17,189 bases of DNA, taken from positions 1 to 17,189 of the forward strand of contig JBHGWS010000013.1 in NCBI GenBank assembly GCA_041936745.1, in the 5' to 3' direction. Of the stretch, positions 1 to 6,780 are shown in pieces. Made by a program: the position numbers and the translations under genes. The notes below the pieces were generated by a model. The model saw only the letters and a list, made by a program, of their open reading frames with translations, was not told the DNA's origin and searched no databases. The stretch's first letter is position 1. Each line of letters starts with the position of its first letter. This DNA is from Darwinibacter acetoxidans_A (lineage in GTDB: Bacteria > Bacillota > Limnochordia > Darwinibacteriales > Darwinibacteriaceae).

Positions 1-670
1 CCGCAACCAAAAGACGCCCCTGCGAATCTTTTGCCGCCTGGGGAAACTCTTGGGCCTTTTTAATATCTTTAATTGTGATCAACCCTTTGAGGACGAAATT
101 TTCATCCACTAAGGGGAGTTTTTCGATGCGGTGTTTATGGAGAATCGCCTTAGCATCGTCTAAGGTCGTATTCACGGGGCCGGTAATTAAGTTTTCCTTA
201 GTCATGACGTTTTCAATGGGCTGAGCCGCATTTTCTTCGAAAACTAAGTCCCTGTTGGTTAAAATGCCCACAAGCCGTTTCTCCTTGTCCACAATCGGGA
301 CGCCGGAAATCCGGTAACGGGCCATTAAAGCCAGGGCATCGCTGACTAGATGCTGCGGGCTTAAATAAAAGGGGTTGACGATTACACCGCTTTCCGACCG
401 CTTCACGCGATCCACTTCATCTGCCTGTTTTTCAATGGACAGGTTCTTATGAATAACCCCAATGCCCCCTTCCCTGGCCATGGCGATCGCCATGCGAAAT
501 TCTGTGACCGTATCCATTCCCGCACTGCTTAAAGGTATATTTAAACGGACATTTTTCGTAAACTGCGTTTTAAGGTCAACGTCCGCGGGTAAAACTTCCG
601 ACTGCCCGGGGACAAGCAAAACATCATCGAAGGTAATGCCTTCTTTCCCGAACTTTTTATTGAAATCCAC
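1..670 (-). CDS. guaB: Inosine-5'-monophosphate dehydrogenase, 5' part only (cut by window edge)
   Basis: Cytosolic enzyme that oxidises IMP to XMP with NAD+, the first committed step of GMP synthesis. About 223 codons are visible; the family is usually about 485 residues, so the catalytic-cysteine loop and C-terminal half lie beyond the left edge. The N-terminus reads MDFNKKFGKEGITFDDVLLV, a classic GuaB start, followed by the barrel segment with SSAGMDTVTE and GGIGVIHKN, and then a CBS-domain pair (about residues 95-205, for example RISGVPIVDK and HRIEKLPLVDE). The start is GTG at 670, preceded by AAGGGGG; the ATG-started reading frame nearby is out of frame. It is divergent from the hbd-ackA operon, with its own promoter about 45-70 bases upstream. 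Identification is secure for the family. Confidence 0.95.
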   Translation of the reverse strand, partial: MDFNKKFGKEGITFDDVLLVPGQSEVLPADVDLKTQFTKNVRLNIPLSSAGMDTVTEFRMAIAMAREGGIGVIHKNLSIEKQADEVDRVKRSESGVIVNPFYLSPQHLVSDALALMARYRISGVPIVDKEKRLVGILTNRDLVFEENAAQPIENVMTKENLITGPVNTTLDDAKAILHKHRIEKLPLVDENFVLKGLITIKDIKKAQEFPQAAKDSQGRLLVA

Positions 671-713
671 TGATTTAGCCCCCTTTTCAAACTGCGCTCT
701 TCATTTTGTGGAT

Positions 714-741
714 ATTTTATCATATTTAAGTTAAATAGCAA
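714..741 (-). promoter_or_regulatory. Probable sigma-A promoter of guaB
   Basis: Reading the minus strand there is a TTGCTA -35 box (736-741), a 16-base spacer and a TAAAAT -10 box (714-719). The boxes lie 44 bases or more upstream of the GTG start. No purine-type riboswitch or G-box is apparent in the short leader. Assignment is from consensus match only. Confidence 0.5.
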
Positions 742-881
742 CCAAAAATTCAAAATAAGGCAGGAAACGGGAACATTGTTTTAGAATTAGCAATGGAAAC
801 CTTGTCGGCGGTCTACATTAAATCTAATCAAGCCTAGGGCGCATAATAGAAGGACTAGCGTTTGGAAAACTTGAAAAACGA

Positions 882-911
882 AAGACAGCTGATCGTTTCC
901 TAGGGTATACT
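882..911 (+). promoter_or_regulatory. Possible promoter of the hbd-ackA operon
   Basis: An AAGACA element (882-887; 4 of 6 to TTGACA), an 18-base spacer and TATACT (906-911; 5 of 6 to TATAAT) lie 21 bases before the ATG at 932. This would give a very short leader containing the AGGAGGT ribosome binding site (918-924). The -35 box is weak, so the exact promoter is uncertain. Confidence 0.4.
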
Positions 912-931
912 GAACATAGGAGGTATGTGGT

Positions 932-1822
932 ATGGAAATACGCAGAATTGCGGTACTGGGGGCGGGCCGGTTAGGAAGGGGCATAGCCGAATGTGCCGCC
1001 AGCAGAGGATATGACGTAGTACTGTTTTCACAGGGAGCGGGCGGGCAGGATGCGCTGAGGCGCATCGAGAAGAGCCTGGACCGCAAACTGACGAAGTGGG
1101 CCATTACCAAATCGGAAAAAAGGCTTATCCTAAGCCGCATTTTTTACACCTTGGATCTTAAAGAGTTGGCTAATGTCGATCTTTTGGTAGAAGCCACACT
1201 CGATCATTTTTACACCAAACAAGAATTGCTGCGCACAGCGGATCACCTCTGCCGGCCGGAAGTCGTTTTTATTTCCACCAGTTCAACACTGGAGATTACC
1301 GATTTAGCACGCAATATTACCCGCAGTGATTCATTAGTCGGCCTTCATTTTATCCCACCTGTCCCGGACGTACCGGTTGCGGAACTTACCGTCACGGAAT
1401 ACACCTCGGCGGAGGCCGTAGAAATAGCGCTGCAGTTTGCCAACCGGTTGGAGAAAAAGGTGCTGCGCATTGAGGAAAGCCCCGGGTTGATCAACCCCCG
1501 CGCTTTAGTCAGTTTAATCAACGAAGCCGCTTATATGCTTGATGAAGGTATTGGGGATGCGCCAACTATTGAGACCATCTTGAAGAAAAGCTGGGGCATG
1601 ACGCAGGGGCCCTTCGAAATGGCCGATCGCCTCGGTTTGGATTTGGTACTCAACTGGATGGAGCAAATGCAGCAGAAATTCGGGGATCGCTACGCCCCCT
1701 GCCCTTTAATCAGGCGTTACGTTCGGCAGCGCCGTTTGGGCGTCAAAACCCGCCTCGGCTTTCTAGCTTATACTGAGAACGATGCGCTGATTTTAACAGA
1801 TGAACGAGAAGGGGAGGACTAG
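932..1822 (+). CDS. 3-hydroxyacyl-CoA (3-hydroxybutyryl-CoA) dehydrogenase family protein, divergent
   Basis: 296 residues, close to the family's usual 280-295. The family oxidises or reduces 3-hydroxyacyl-CoA / acetoacetyl-CoA with NAD(P) in fermentation or beta-oxidation. The N-terminal Rossmann fold begins IRRIAVLGAGRLGRGIAE (GxGxxG, residues 9-14). The ISTSSTLEIT strand holds the expected serine, LHF holds the catalytic histidine and AEL the paired glutamate. The C-terminal helical domain has LINEAAYMLDEGIG, QGPFEMADRLGLD and the closing LGxKTRLGF. Odd points: the usual HFFNP is HFIPP and the usual PGxxVNR is PGLINPR, so two conserved asparagines are replaced by proline. Substrate or activity may therefore differ from textbook Hbd. 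Its stop is four bases before ackA, whose ribosome binding site lies inside this gene's end, so the two are co-transcribed and probably co-translated. Confidence 0.85.
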   Translation: MEIRRIAVLGAGRLGRGIAECAASRGYDVVLFSQGAGGQDALRRIEKSLDRKLTKWAITKSEKRLILSRIFYTLDLKELANVDLLVEATLDHFYTKQELLRTADHLCRPEVVFISTSSTLEITDLARNITRSDSLVGLHFIPPVPDVPVAELTVTEYTSAEAVEIALQFANRLEKKVLRIEESPGLINPRALVSLINEAAYMLDEGIGDAPTIETILKKSWGMTQGPFEMADRLGLDLVLNWMEQMQQKFGDRYAPCPLIRRYVRQRRLGVKTRLGFLAYTENDALILTDEREGED

Positions 1823-1825
1823 AGA

Positions 1826-3013
1826 ATGAAAGTATTTGTCTTAAACTGCGGTTCATCCTCAGTAAAATATAAGTTGTATGAAATGGAAACCGAAACCGTA
1901 CTGGCGGAAGGCCAAGTTGAACGCATCGGCCAAGACAATGCTGTCATCACGCATAAATCCAAGGATAAAGAAGAAGTTTCCAAAACCATGACTATTTTAG
2001 AACACACCATGGCCATTAGGGAAAGCGTCAATTTTTTGACCCACCCCGAGCACGGCATTATCAAAAGTGTGGACGAAATCGAAGCGGTTGGCCACCGCGT
2101 TGTACACGGCGGTGAATCTTTTTCCGATTCCGTCCTCATCACAGAGCGGACTAAACAAATTTTGGATTCTTTAGCAGGCTTGGCACCGCTGCATAATCCC
2201 GCTAACGTTACGGGTATTAGGGCGGCGGAGAAAATCCTGCCTCAAATACCGCAGGTAGCGGTCTTTGATACCGCTTTCCACTCTACGATACCCCCACACG
2301 GTTATTTATACGCACTGCCGTATAGCGTCTATCAGCGTCATAAAGTGCGCCGCTACGGTTTCCACGGCACGAGCCATAAATATGTCAGCCAAAGAGTGGC
2401 GGAACTGATGGGCAGGGATATCGAGGAACTGAAAATAATATCGTCTCACTTAGGCAACGGCGGCAGCATTACCGCTGTGAAAAACGGCAAATCAGTGGAC
2501 ACTTCCATGGGTTTCACGCCGTTAGAAGGCTTAGTTATGGGCACGCGCAGCGGCGATATCGACCCCGGCGCCATCTTTTATATCATGAAGCAGGAAGATT
2601 TAACCTTGGCTCAAATAGATTCCATGCTGAACAAACACTCCGGCCTCTACGGCATTGCCGGTGTCAGCGATATGCGCGATATAGAAAAAGGAATCAACGA
2701 AGGAGACAAACTCTGCCAAATCGCCTTTGATGTCTATACCTATAAAATCATTAAATACGTCGGCGCTTACTGCGCAGCCATGAACGGCGTCGATGCCATC
2801 GTCTTTACTGCGGGGATTGGTGAAAATTCACCAACCCTAAGAAAGGCAGTCTGCTCCAGGTTGGGTTATCTTGGCATCAAGCTCGATGAAGAGCTCAATA
2901 AAATAAGGGGCGAAGATTTAGAAATCTCCTCCCCCGATTCGAAAGTCAGAGTATTCGTGGTGCGCACTGACGAAGAGTTAGTCATCGCCAGAGATACGGC
3001 AGCAGTTGTTTAA
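1826..3013 (+). CDS. ackA: Acetate kinase
   Basis: 395 residues, full length. Cytosolic ASKHA-fold enzyme making ATP and acetate from acetyl phosphate and ADP, the energy-conserving step of acetate fermentation. Seen directly: N-terminal VLNCGSSSVKY; R91 in GHRVVHGGE; D148 in VAVFDTAFH; H180 in RRYGFHGTSH; the adenosine/phosphate loop HLGNGGSITAV; R241 in MGTRSGDIDPG; AGIGENS; and E384 in RTDEELVIARD. These match the known catalytic positions. The GGTRSG-like and length features separate it from butyrate kinase. The ATG at 1826 follows GGGGAGG inside the end of hbd. No phosphotransacetylase gene is adjacent, so acetyl phosphate must come from an enzyme encoded elsewhere. The gene is followed directly by a strong terminator. 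Confidence 0.97.
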   Translation: MKVFVLNCGSSSVKYKLYEMETETVLAEGQVERIGQDNAVITHKSKDKEEVSKTMTILEHTMAIRESVNFLTHPEHGIIKSVDEIEAVGHRVVHGGESFSDSVLITERTKQILDSLAGLAPLHNPANVTGIRAAEKILPQIPQVAVFDTAFHSTIPPHGYLYALPYSVYQRHKVRRYGFHGTSHKYVSQRVAELMGRDIEELKIISSHLGNGGSITAVKNGKSVDTSMGFTPLEGLVMGTRSGDIDPGAIFYIMKQEDLTLAQIDSMLNKHSGLYGIAGVSDMRDIEKGINEGDKLCQIAFDVYTYKIIKYVGAYCAAMNGVDAIVFTAGIGENSPTLRKAVCSRLGYLGIKLDEELNKIRGEDLEISSPDSKVRVFVVRTDEELVIARDTAAVV

Positions 3014-3026
3014 GCCTCAAGGCACG

Positions 3027-3058
3027 CTGTGCAGGCAGTCGCCTGCACAGTTTTTTTT
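3027..3058 (+). terminator. Intrinsic terminator of the hbd-ackA operon
   Basis: A perfect 10-bp stem (CTGTGCAGGC at 3027-3036, complement at 3041-3050) with a 4-base loop is followed by eight T (3051-3058), 13 bases after the ackA stop. The last T residues are also the stop codon (TTA on this strand, 3057-3059) of the convergent SleB-like gene. The minus strand has no T-tract after the stem, so it should act only on the plus strand. Confidence 0.95.
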
Positions 3059-3773
3059 ATCTCGTAAACCGGTGGCGCCCAATAGTCAGCACGGCTTGGC
3101 GGCTGTGCATGAAGCGGTCCGTTGAAAGGCGGGGGTTGAAAAAATACAAAGCCCCGCCGGTGGGGTCGTGTCCGCTTAAGGCTTCTAAAGCCGCCCTTCT
3201 GGCAGTTTCATCGGGCCTTTGGTGGAAGCTGCCGTTTCGCATGGGCTGGAAAGCATTGTTCTGCAAAAGAACCCCCCGCAGCGTGTTGGGAAAAAGCGGG
3301 CTTAAAATACGGTTAATGATGACGGAGCCCACGGCTACCTGCCCCAAATAGGGTTCCCCCCTGGCCTCCGCATAAATCATTTGTGCCAGCCATTCCACTT
3401 CTTGGTGGGAAAGGTTTAAGCCCACGGGGTATCTTTTTAAAAAGTCCAAGGGTACCGATAACCACTGGCCCGGTTGGATCAAATCATCTTTCAGCCCATT
3501 TATTTCCCGCAATTGTGCCACTGAGATGCCGTAACTTCCCGCAATCCAATACAAGCTGTCGCCCGGTTGGACTCGGTAAGCGGCAAGACGCCTGTACCTT
3601 TTTTGGACATTCGGCTTATGCTCGGCCTGCAAGTTTGCGGCCCGGACAGCCTCCGGTTCAGCGAGTGTTGTCCTTGAAGAATACTCGGGCAGTGAAAAAA
3701 GCGTATAAATCGCCAAGGCAGTCAACGAAAAAATTATCAGCCTTTTCAGCTTTGTTTGCTTATGGAGCATCAT
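3057..3773 (-). CDS. LysM-containing SleB/CwlJ-type spore cortex (cell wall) hydrolase
   Basis: Using the ATG at 3773 gives 238 residues. Residues 9-28 are a hydrophobic signal/anchor helix (RLIIFSLTALAIYTLFSL). Residues 66-108 are a LysM peptidoglycan-binding domain (YRVQPGDSLYWIAGSYGIS... INGL... IQPGQWLSVP). About 127-236 is a Hydrolase_2 (SleB) domain with IYAEARGEPYLGQVAVGSV, the catalytic glutamate expected at E136, and DPTGGALYFFNP. Such proteins are lytic transglycosylase-like enzymes acting on spore cortex or peptidoglycan outside the membrane. The longer frame starting at 3833 is rejected: that ATG lies within the -35 box of a near-consensus promoter, while 3773 has GGGGTGG upstream. 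Divergent from ytvI. No YpeB partner is visible, so it may be a vegetative or sporulation wall enzyme rather than the main germination SleB. Confidence 0.9.
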   Translation of the reverse strand: MMLHKQTKLKRLIIFSLTALAIYTLFSLPEYSSRTTLAEPEAVRAANLQAEHKPNVQKRYRRLAAYRVQPGDSLYWIAGSYGISVAQLREINGLKDDLIQPGQWLSVPLDFLKRYPVGLNLSHQEVEWLAQMIYAEARGEPYLGQVAVGSVIINRILSPLFPNTLRGVLLQNNAFQPMRNGSFHQRPDETARRAALEALSGHDPTGGALYFFNPRLSTDRFMHSRQAVLTIGRHRFTR

Positions 3774-3804
3774 CTTTAAACCACCCCTGCAAGTTGTCCA
3801 TTGA

Positions 3805-3833
3805 ATCATACTAAGAAAAGTATGAAATGTCAA
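3805..3833 (-). promoter_or_regulatory. Near-consensus sigma-A promoter of the SleB-like gene, with internal inverted repeat
   Basis: On the minus strand TTGACA (3828-3833), a 17-base spacer and TATGAT (3805-3810) lie about 32 bases upstream of the ATG at 3773. An inverted repeat CATACT-6-AGTATG (3807-3824) runs from the -10 box into the spacer and could be an operator. The promoter match is strong; binding of any regulator is inferred. Confidence 0.75.
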
Positions 3834-3861
3834 TTTAAGGCAAGATTAAGAAGGCAAGTTA

Positions 3862-3890
3862 TTGCAAACAGGCGGTAATCATAATATACT
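3862..3890 (+). promoter_or_regulatory. Probable promoter of ytvI
   Basis: TTGCAA (3862-3867), a 17-base spacer and TATACT (3885-3890) lie 33 bases before the GTG start. A tandem near-repeat, TATACTTGA then TATACTCAA, follows. A sporulation sigma factor cannot be excluded, but the sigma-A-like match is good. Confidence 0.55.
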
Positions 3891-3923
3891 TGATATACTC
3901 AAGTTGGCGAAAGGGGAGCGGGC

Positions 3924-4991
3924 GTGAAATTACTGCGGGAGTTTTTGACACCGAAACGAATTATCCTTTTTCTTGCGGTTGTACTTTTTTTAATCTTTTT
4001 TTCCAGGCAGCTCATCACAACCACCCTGCCGTTTCTCATCGGTTTGGGCTTTGCGATCCTTTTGGAACCTTTGATTGGCCTGTTAGAAAAACATCTGCGC
4101 CTGCCTCGGGGTATTGCGGTTTTAGCCACTTTAGTGGCTGTAGCACTTTTAACTTGGTATACCCTGTTTTTAGTGGTGGGCAAAATCATTTCCGAGCTGA
4201 TGGATTTAGCGGCGCTGCTGCCTTTGTACAGAGAGACAATCACGGATTTAACCAATGAATTTCTGGGGCAGCTGGAAAGGCTTAACGAGAGCCTGCCGCC
4301 TGTGGTCAGTTTGAATATCCAGCACAGCGTCAAAGAATTCCTGCTCACTTTGGAGCAGGGTACTAAAGATTTAATCAGCAAAGTTTTGGCGGCTTTCACA
4401 AGCCTGCCCGTCTTCCTTCTGGTAAGTTTAATCAGCTTGGTTTCTACGTTTTTTATCGCCAAGGACAAAGAACTGATCGTGGCCGCGCTGATGCGCTTTG
4501 TCCCCCCCGCTCTCAGGGAGCAGGTTACCCAGACCAGGCAGCGGGTGGTCATCGATCTTTTTGGCTTTATTAAAGGCCGCCTTTTAATGCTGATCATCGC
4601 CGTGCTTATCTCGGGGGTAGGGCTTTTTTTCATCGGCACTCGTTATTGGCTGTTGATGGCCTTAGCCATCGGTATTTTAGACAACATCCCCATTGTGGGC
4701 CCGGGCATTATCTTCACGCCCTGGATCGCCGTCAGCGTCCTTTTGGGGAACTTCAACCGGGCAGCTTACCTCACTTTCCTTTATTTACTTATCTTTTCGG
4801 TCCGCCAGCTTTCTGAGCCGAAAATTATGGGTGATTCAGTCGGCATCCACCCTTTAATTATGCTCCTGGCCATTTACGGCGGCGTTGTTTTCTTCGGCTT
4901 TTTAGGCATTTTCATCGGCCCCATCATCGCCATCTTAATTCGGGCAGCCAGCCTGACGGGGCTGTTTAAACTCCCCCCTTATTCAAAATAG
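3924..4991 (+). CDS. ytvI: AI-2E-transporter-family membrane protein, YtvI-like (sporulation integral membrane protein)
   Basis: 355 residues, full length for the PerM/AI-2E family. GTG start at 3924 after AGGGGAG. N-terminal hydrophobic hairpin (residues about 13-50: IILFLAVVLFLIFFSRQLITTTLPFLIGLGFAILLEP), a third segment near 63-85, then a soluble amphipathic region of about 60 residues (SELMDLAALLPLYRETITDL... LNIQHSVKEFLL) typical of the family. A C-terminal bundle of four to five helices follows, with LDNIPIVGPGIIFTPW and SEPKIMGDSVGIHPLIMLLAIYGGVVFFGFLGIFIGPI, a family signature. The YtvI subfamily occurs in spore formers and is expressed during sporulation; its transported substrate is not established. 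The sporulation neighbours (SpoIIP-like, SleB-like) support the YtvI reading over a generic AI-2E exporter. Followed by its own terminator. Confidence 0.85.
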   Translation: MKLLREFLTPKRIILFLAVVLFLIFFSRQLITTTLPFLIGLGFAILLEPLIGLLEKHLRLPRGIAVLATLVAVALLTWYTLFLVVGKIISELMDLAALLPLYRETITDLTNEFLGQLERLNESLPPVVSLNIQHSVKEFLLTLEQGTKDLISKVLAAFTSLPVFLLVSLISLVSTFFIAKDKELIVAALMRFVPPALREQVTQTRQRVVIDLFGFIKGRLLMLIIAVLISGVGLFFIGTRYWLLMALAIGILDNIPIVGPGIIFTPWIAVSVLLGNFNRAAYLTFLYLLIFSVRQLSEPKIMGDSVGIHPLIMLLAIYGGVVFFGFLGIFIGPIIAILIRAASLTGLFKLPPYSK

Positions 4992-4998
4992 AAGTGCG

Positions 4999-5028
4999 GC
5001 CCCCCTGCATAGAAGGGGGGCTTTTATT
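4999..5028 (+). terminator. Intrinsic terminator after ytvI
   Basis: An 8-bp stem GCCCCCCT / AGGGGGGC (4999-5006 and 5014-5021) with a 7-base loop is followed by TTTTATT. It lies eight bases after the ytvI stop and 36 bases before the next gene, so the next gene pair probably has its own promoter or depends on readthrough. Confidence 0.85.
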
Positions 5029-5064
5029 GTAGACTAAGAGTAGTTTGGCAAGGAGGAATCGGAA

Positions 5065-5697
5065 TTGATCCCAACTTCTCTTAGCGTTTTACTCTTAAGC
5101 CTGCTTTCTCTGGTGGTTTTTTTTGGCTGGGGCCAAAGAGTCCTTGATCGCATGCGTTTAAAAAACTCTACCGCCCTAATTCTTTTACTGGCCATGCTGT
5201 TCGGCCATTTCCTACCCACCATTAAATTTACTTCCCGTTTTGCCCTGAATTTGGGAGCAGCCGCCCCTTTGGGTGTAGCAATTTACTTACTTGCAACTAC
5301 TTCTGCCCACGAAGGCCAAAGAGCTGCTTTAATCAGCGTTCTGACCGCTTTTTTCCTTCTTTTGACTGATAAGCTGCTGCCGCCTGATCCGGGCCTTCTG
5401 GACCCTATTTTGGCCGCCGGAGTTTTTGCAGGGCTTTTAAGCTATATTTGGAGCCGGTCTCGCCGCAGTGCTTTCAGCGGCGCAATTTTCGGTGTTCTTT
5501 TAGCCGACTTGTTTGCCGGCCTGCAGCTTTTTTTCATGGGCATTCCCCAAACCATTACGCTGGGCAGCGGCGGCATGTTATCAAGCCTTGTCGCCAGTGC
5601 CTTCCTGGCAGTTTTAATCGCCGAAGTAATCGGCGAAATCAGAGAAAGGCTCATGCGAGGGCCCGCTCTCAAGCAGGGAGGCAGCGACGATGACTAA
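5065..5697 (+). CDS. Seven-helix membrane protein of unknown function (possibly DUF1614-like)
   Basis: 210 residues starting at TTG 5065, with AGGAGG at 5051-5056. Seven hydrophobic segments are visible at about residues 5-21, 35-53, 59-79, 86-105, 110-128, 136-159 and 168-191, joined by short loops. The C-terminal tail ends in a charged stretch. The NLGAAAPLGVAIYLLA and GSGGMLSSLVASAFLAVL segments remind me of DUF1614 membrane proteins, but I cannot verify this. The last eight bases overlap the start of the SpoIIP-like gene, so the pair is translationally coupled and probably acts together, perhaps in the sporulation membrane. No catalytic motif is seen. The family name is tentative; that it is a real membrane-protein gene is secure. 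Confidence 0.8.
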   Translation: MIPTSLSVLLLSLLSLVVFFGWGQRVLDRMRLKNSTALILLLAMLFGHFLPTIKFTSRFALNLGAAAPLGVAIYLLATTSAHEGQRAALISVLTAFFLLLTDKLLPPDPGLLDPILAAGVFAGLLSYIWSRSRRSAFSGAIFGVLLADLFAGLQLFFMGIPQTITLGSGGMLSSLVASAFLAVLIAEVIGEIRERLMRGPALKQGGSDDD

Positions 5698-6763
5698 GCG
5701 CCTTTTCATTTTTATCCTTTTAAGCCTGATCTTTGCTTCATTAACCGCGGCATATGCCGCGGATCTTTGGGGCGAAGTCTTAAAAGACGGCCGCTACTAT
5801 CGTCTGCTTGACCCCGAGGGCAATGTCCTTTTGGAGACCGCCCGCCGCATCTTCCCCCGGGATCAGTACTTAACGGCGGAAAACCGACTCTATGAAGTAA
5901 CAAAGGTAGACGATGAAAACCTTACGGCCAGCGCCGTATTAAAAGAAGAAGTTGAGTTAAAGGTTTTTCCCTGGACAGAATTGAAGCGGGAATTGGCGGC
6001 CTCCCTCGCCGAAGCTGAGGAGGGTAAAAAAGGAAAGATCTCTCTTTACCACACGCATAATGCGGAAAGCTACGTACCCACTGACGGGGCGGACAGCATA
6101 AACGGCAGAGGGGGCATCCACAAGGTAGGCATGGCCTTTGCCAATGCCCTGTCAGCTTTAGGCATTGACGTGGATTATTCGGAGAAAATGCATCTGCCCC
6201 ACGACCGGGGTGCCTACCGCCGCTCCCGGGAAACGGTTTTGGAACTTTTAGCAAAAAAACCCGATGCCATCTTTGATGTGCACCGCGATGCCGCACCCCA
6301 ATCAGCTTACGCACTGCAGCTGGGGAGTGAATGGATTACCCGCATCCAATTCGTTGTGGGCAGGCAGAATCAAAATTTAGGGATTAACCGCAAGTACGCC
6401 CAGTCTATGAAAAAGATCGCGGATGAGCTGTACCCCGGTTTAGTTAAAGGAATTTTTTTTGGCCGGGGCAACTACAACCAAGATTTAAGCCCCCTCAGCC
6501 TGCTTTTGGAAGTAGGTGCCCACACCAACAGCCGCGACGCCGCGGAGCGGGGCATCGGCCTTTTTAGCGAAGTAGTCGATCTTTACTTTTACGGCCCTGC
6601 GGCAGAAGCCGCTTCCGGCCAGGATAAAACTGCCCGCCGCAGCATCACCAGCCTATTATTTTTTGTCGGCCTAGGCCTGGCTATCTTTTACATAATTAAC
6701 GCCGGTGGCTTTCAACCAGCCTGGGCGGGCTTAAAAGACCTTTTCAGAAAAAGGTTGAGATGA
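5690..6763 (+). CDS. SpoIIP-family (stage II sporulation protein P-like) peptidoglycan hydrolase
   Basis: 357 residues; ATG at 5690 preceded by GGGAGG and overlapping the upstream gene by 8 bases. A signal peptide (residues 1-23, ending AYA) is followed by a divergent N-terminal domain. A SpoIIP amidase/transglycosylase domain begins near residue 117: SLYHTHNAESYVP (H121, H123, E126), FDVHRDA (H198), and LLLEVGAHTNS (E274, H278), the conserved metal/catalytic positions of the family. In B. subtilis SpoIIP degrades peptidoglycan with SpoIID during engulfment. Unlike SpoIIP, this protein ends with a transmembrane helix at about 320-337 and a short basic tail (LFRKRLR). It is therefore anchored C-terminally with the enzyme outside the membrane. 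It may be a paralogue rather than the engulfment SpoIIP, so I give no gene symbol. Confidence 0.85.
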   Translation: MTKRLFIFILLSLIFASLTAAYAADLWGEVLKDGRYYRLLDPEGNVLLETARRIFPRDQYLTAENRLYEVTKVDDENLTASAVLKEEVELKVFPWTELKRELAASLAEAEEGKKGKISLYHTHNAESYVPTDGADSINGRGGIHKVGMAFANALSALGIDVDYSEKMHLPHDRGAYRRSRETVLELLAKKPDAIFDVHRDAAPQSAYALQLGSEWITRIQFVVGRQNQNLGINRKYAQSMKKIADELYPGLVKGIFFGRGNYNQDLSPLSLLLEVGAHTNSRDAAERGIGLFSEVVDLYFYGPAAEAASGQDKTARRSITSLLFFVGLGLAIFYIINAGGFQPAWAGLKDLFRKRLR

Positions 6764-6780
6764 GCCTCCTTTTAGAGGCT
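6763..6780. terminator. Weak hairpin between the convergent spoIIP-like and TIM-barrel genes
   Basis: A 6-bp stem AGCCTC / GAGGCT with a 6-base loop covers the stop region of both convergent genes (9 bases apart). There is no T-run directly after it on either strand; on the plus strand six T come 10 bases later. It may be a weak shared terminator. Confidence 0.3.

Noticed and set aside
1826..3013. Butyrate kinase instead of acetate kinase, given the hbd-like neighbour
   Set aside because: Length of 395 residues and exact placement of R91, D148, H180, R241 and E384 fit acetate kinase; no ptb gene is adjacent.
3774..3833. N-terminal extension of the SleB-like protein starting at ATG 3833
   Set aside because: The ATG lies in the -35 box of a near-consensus promoter, and the extra 20 residues have no signal-peptide character; ATG 3773 has a good ribosome binding site.
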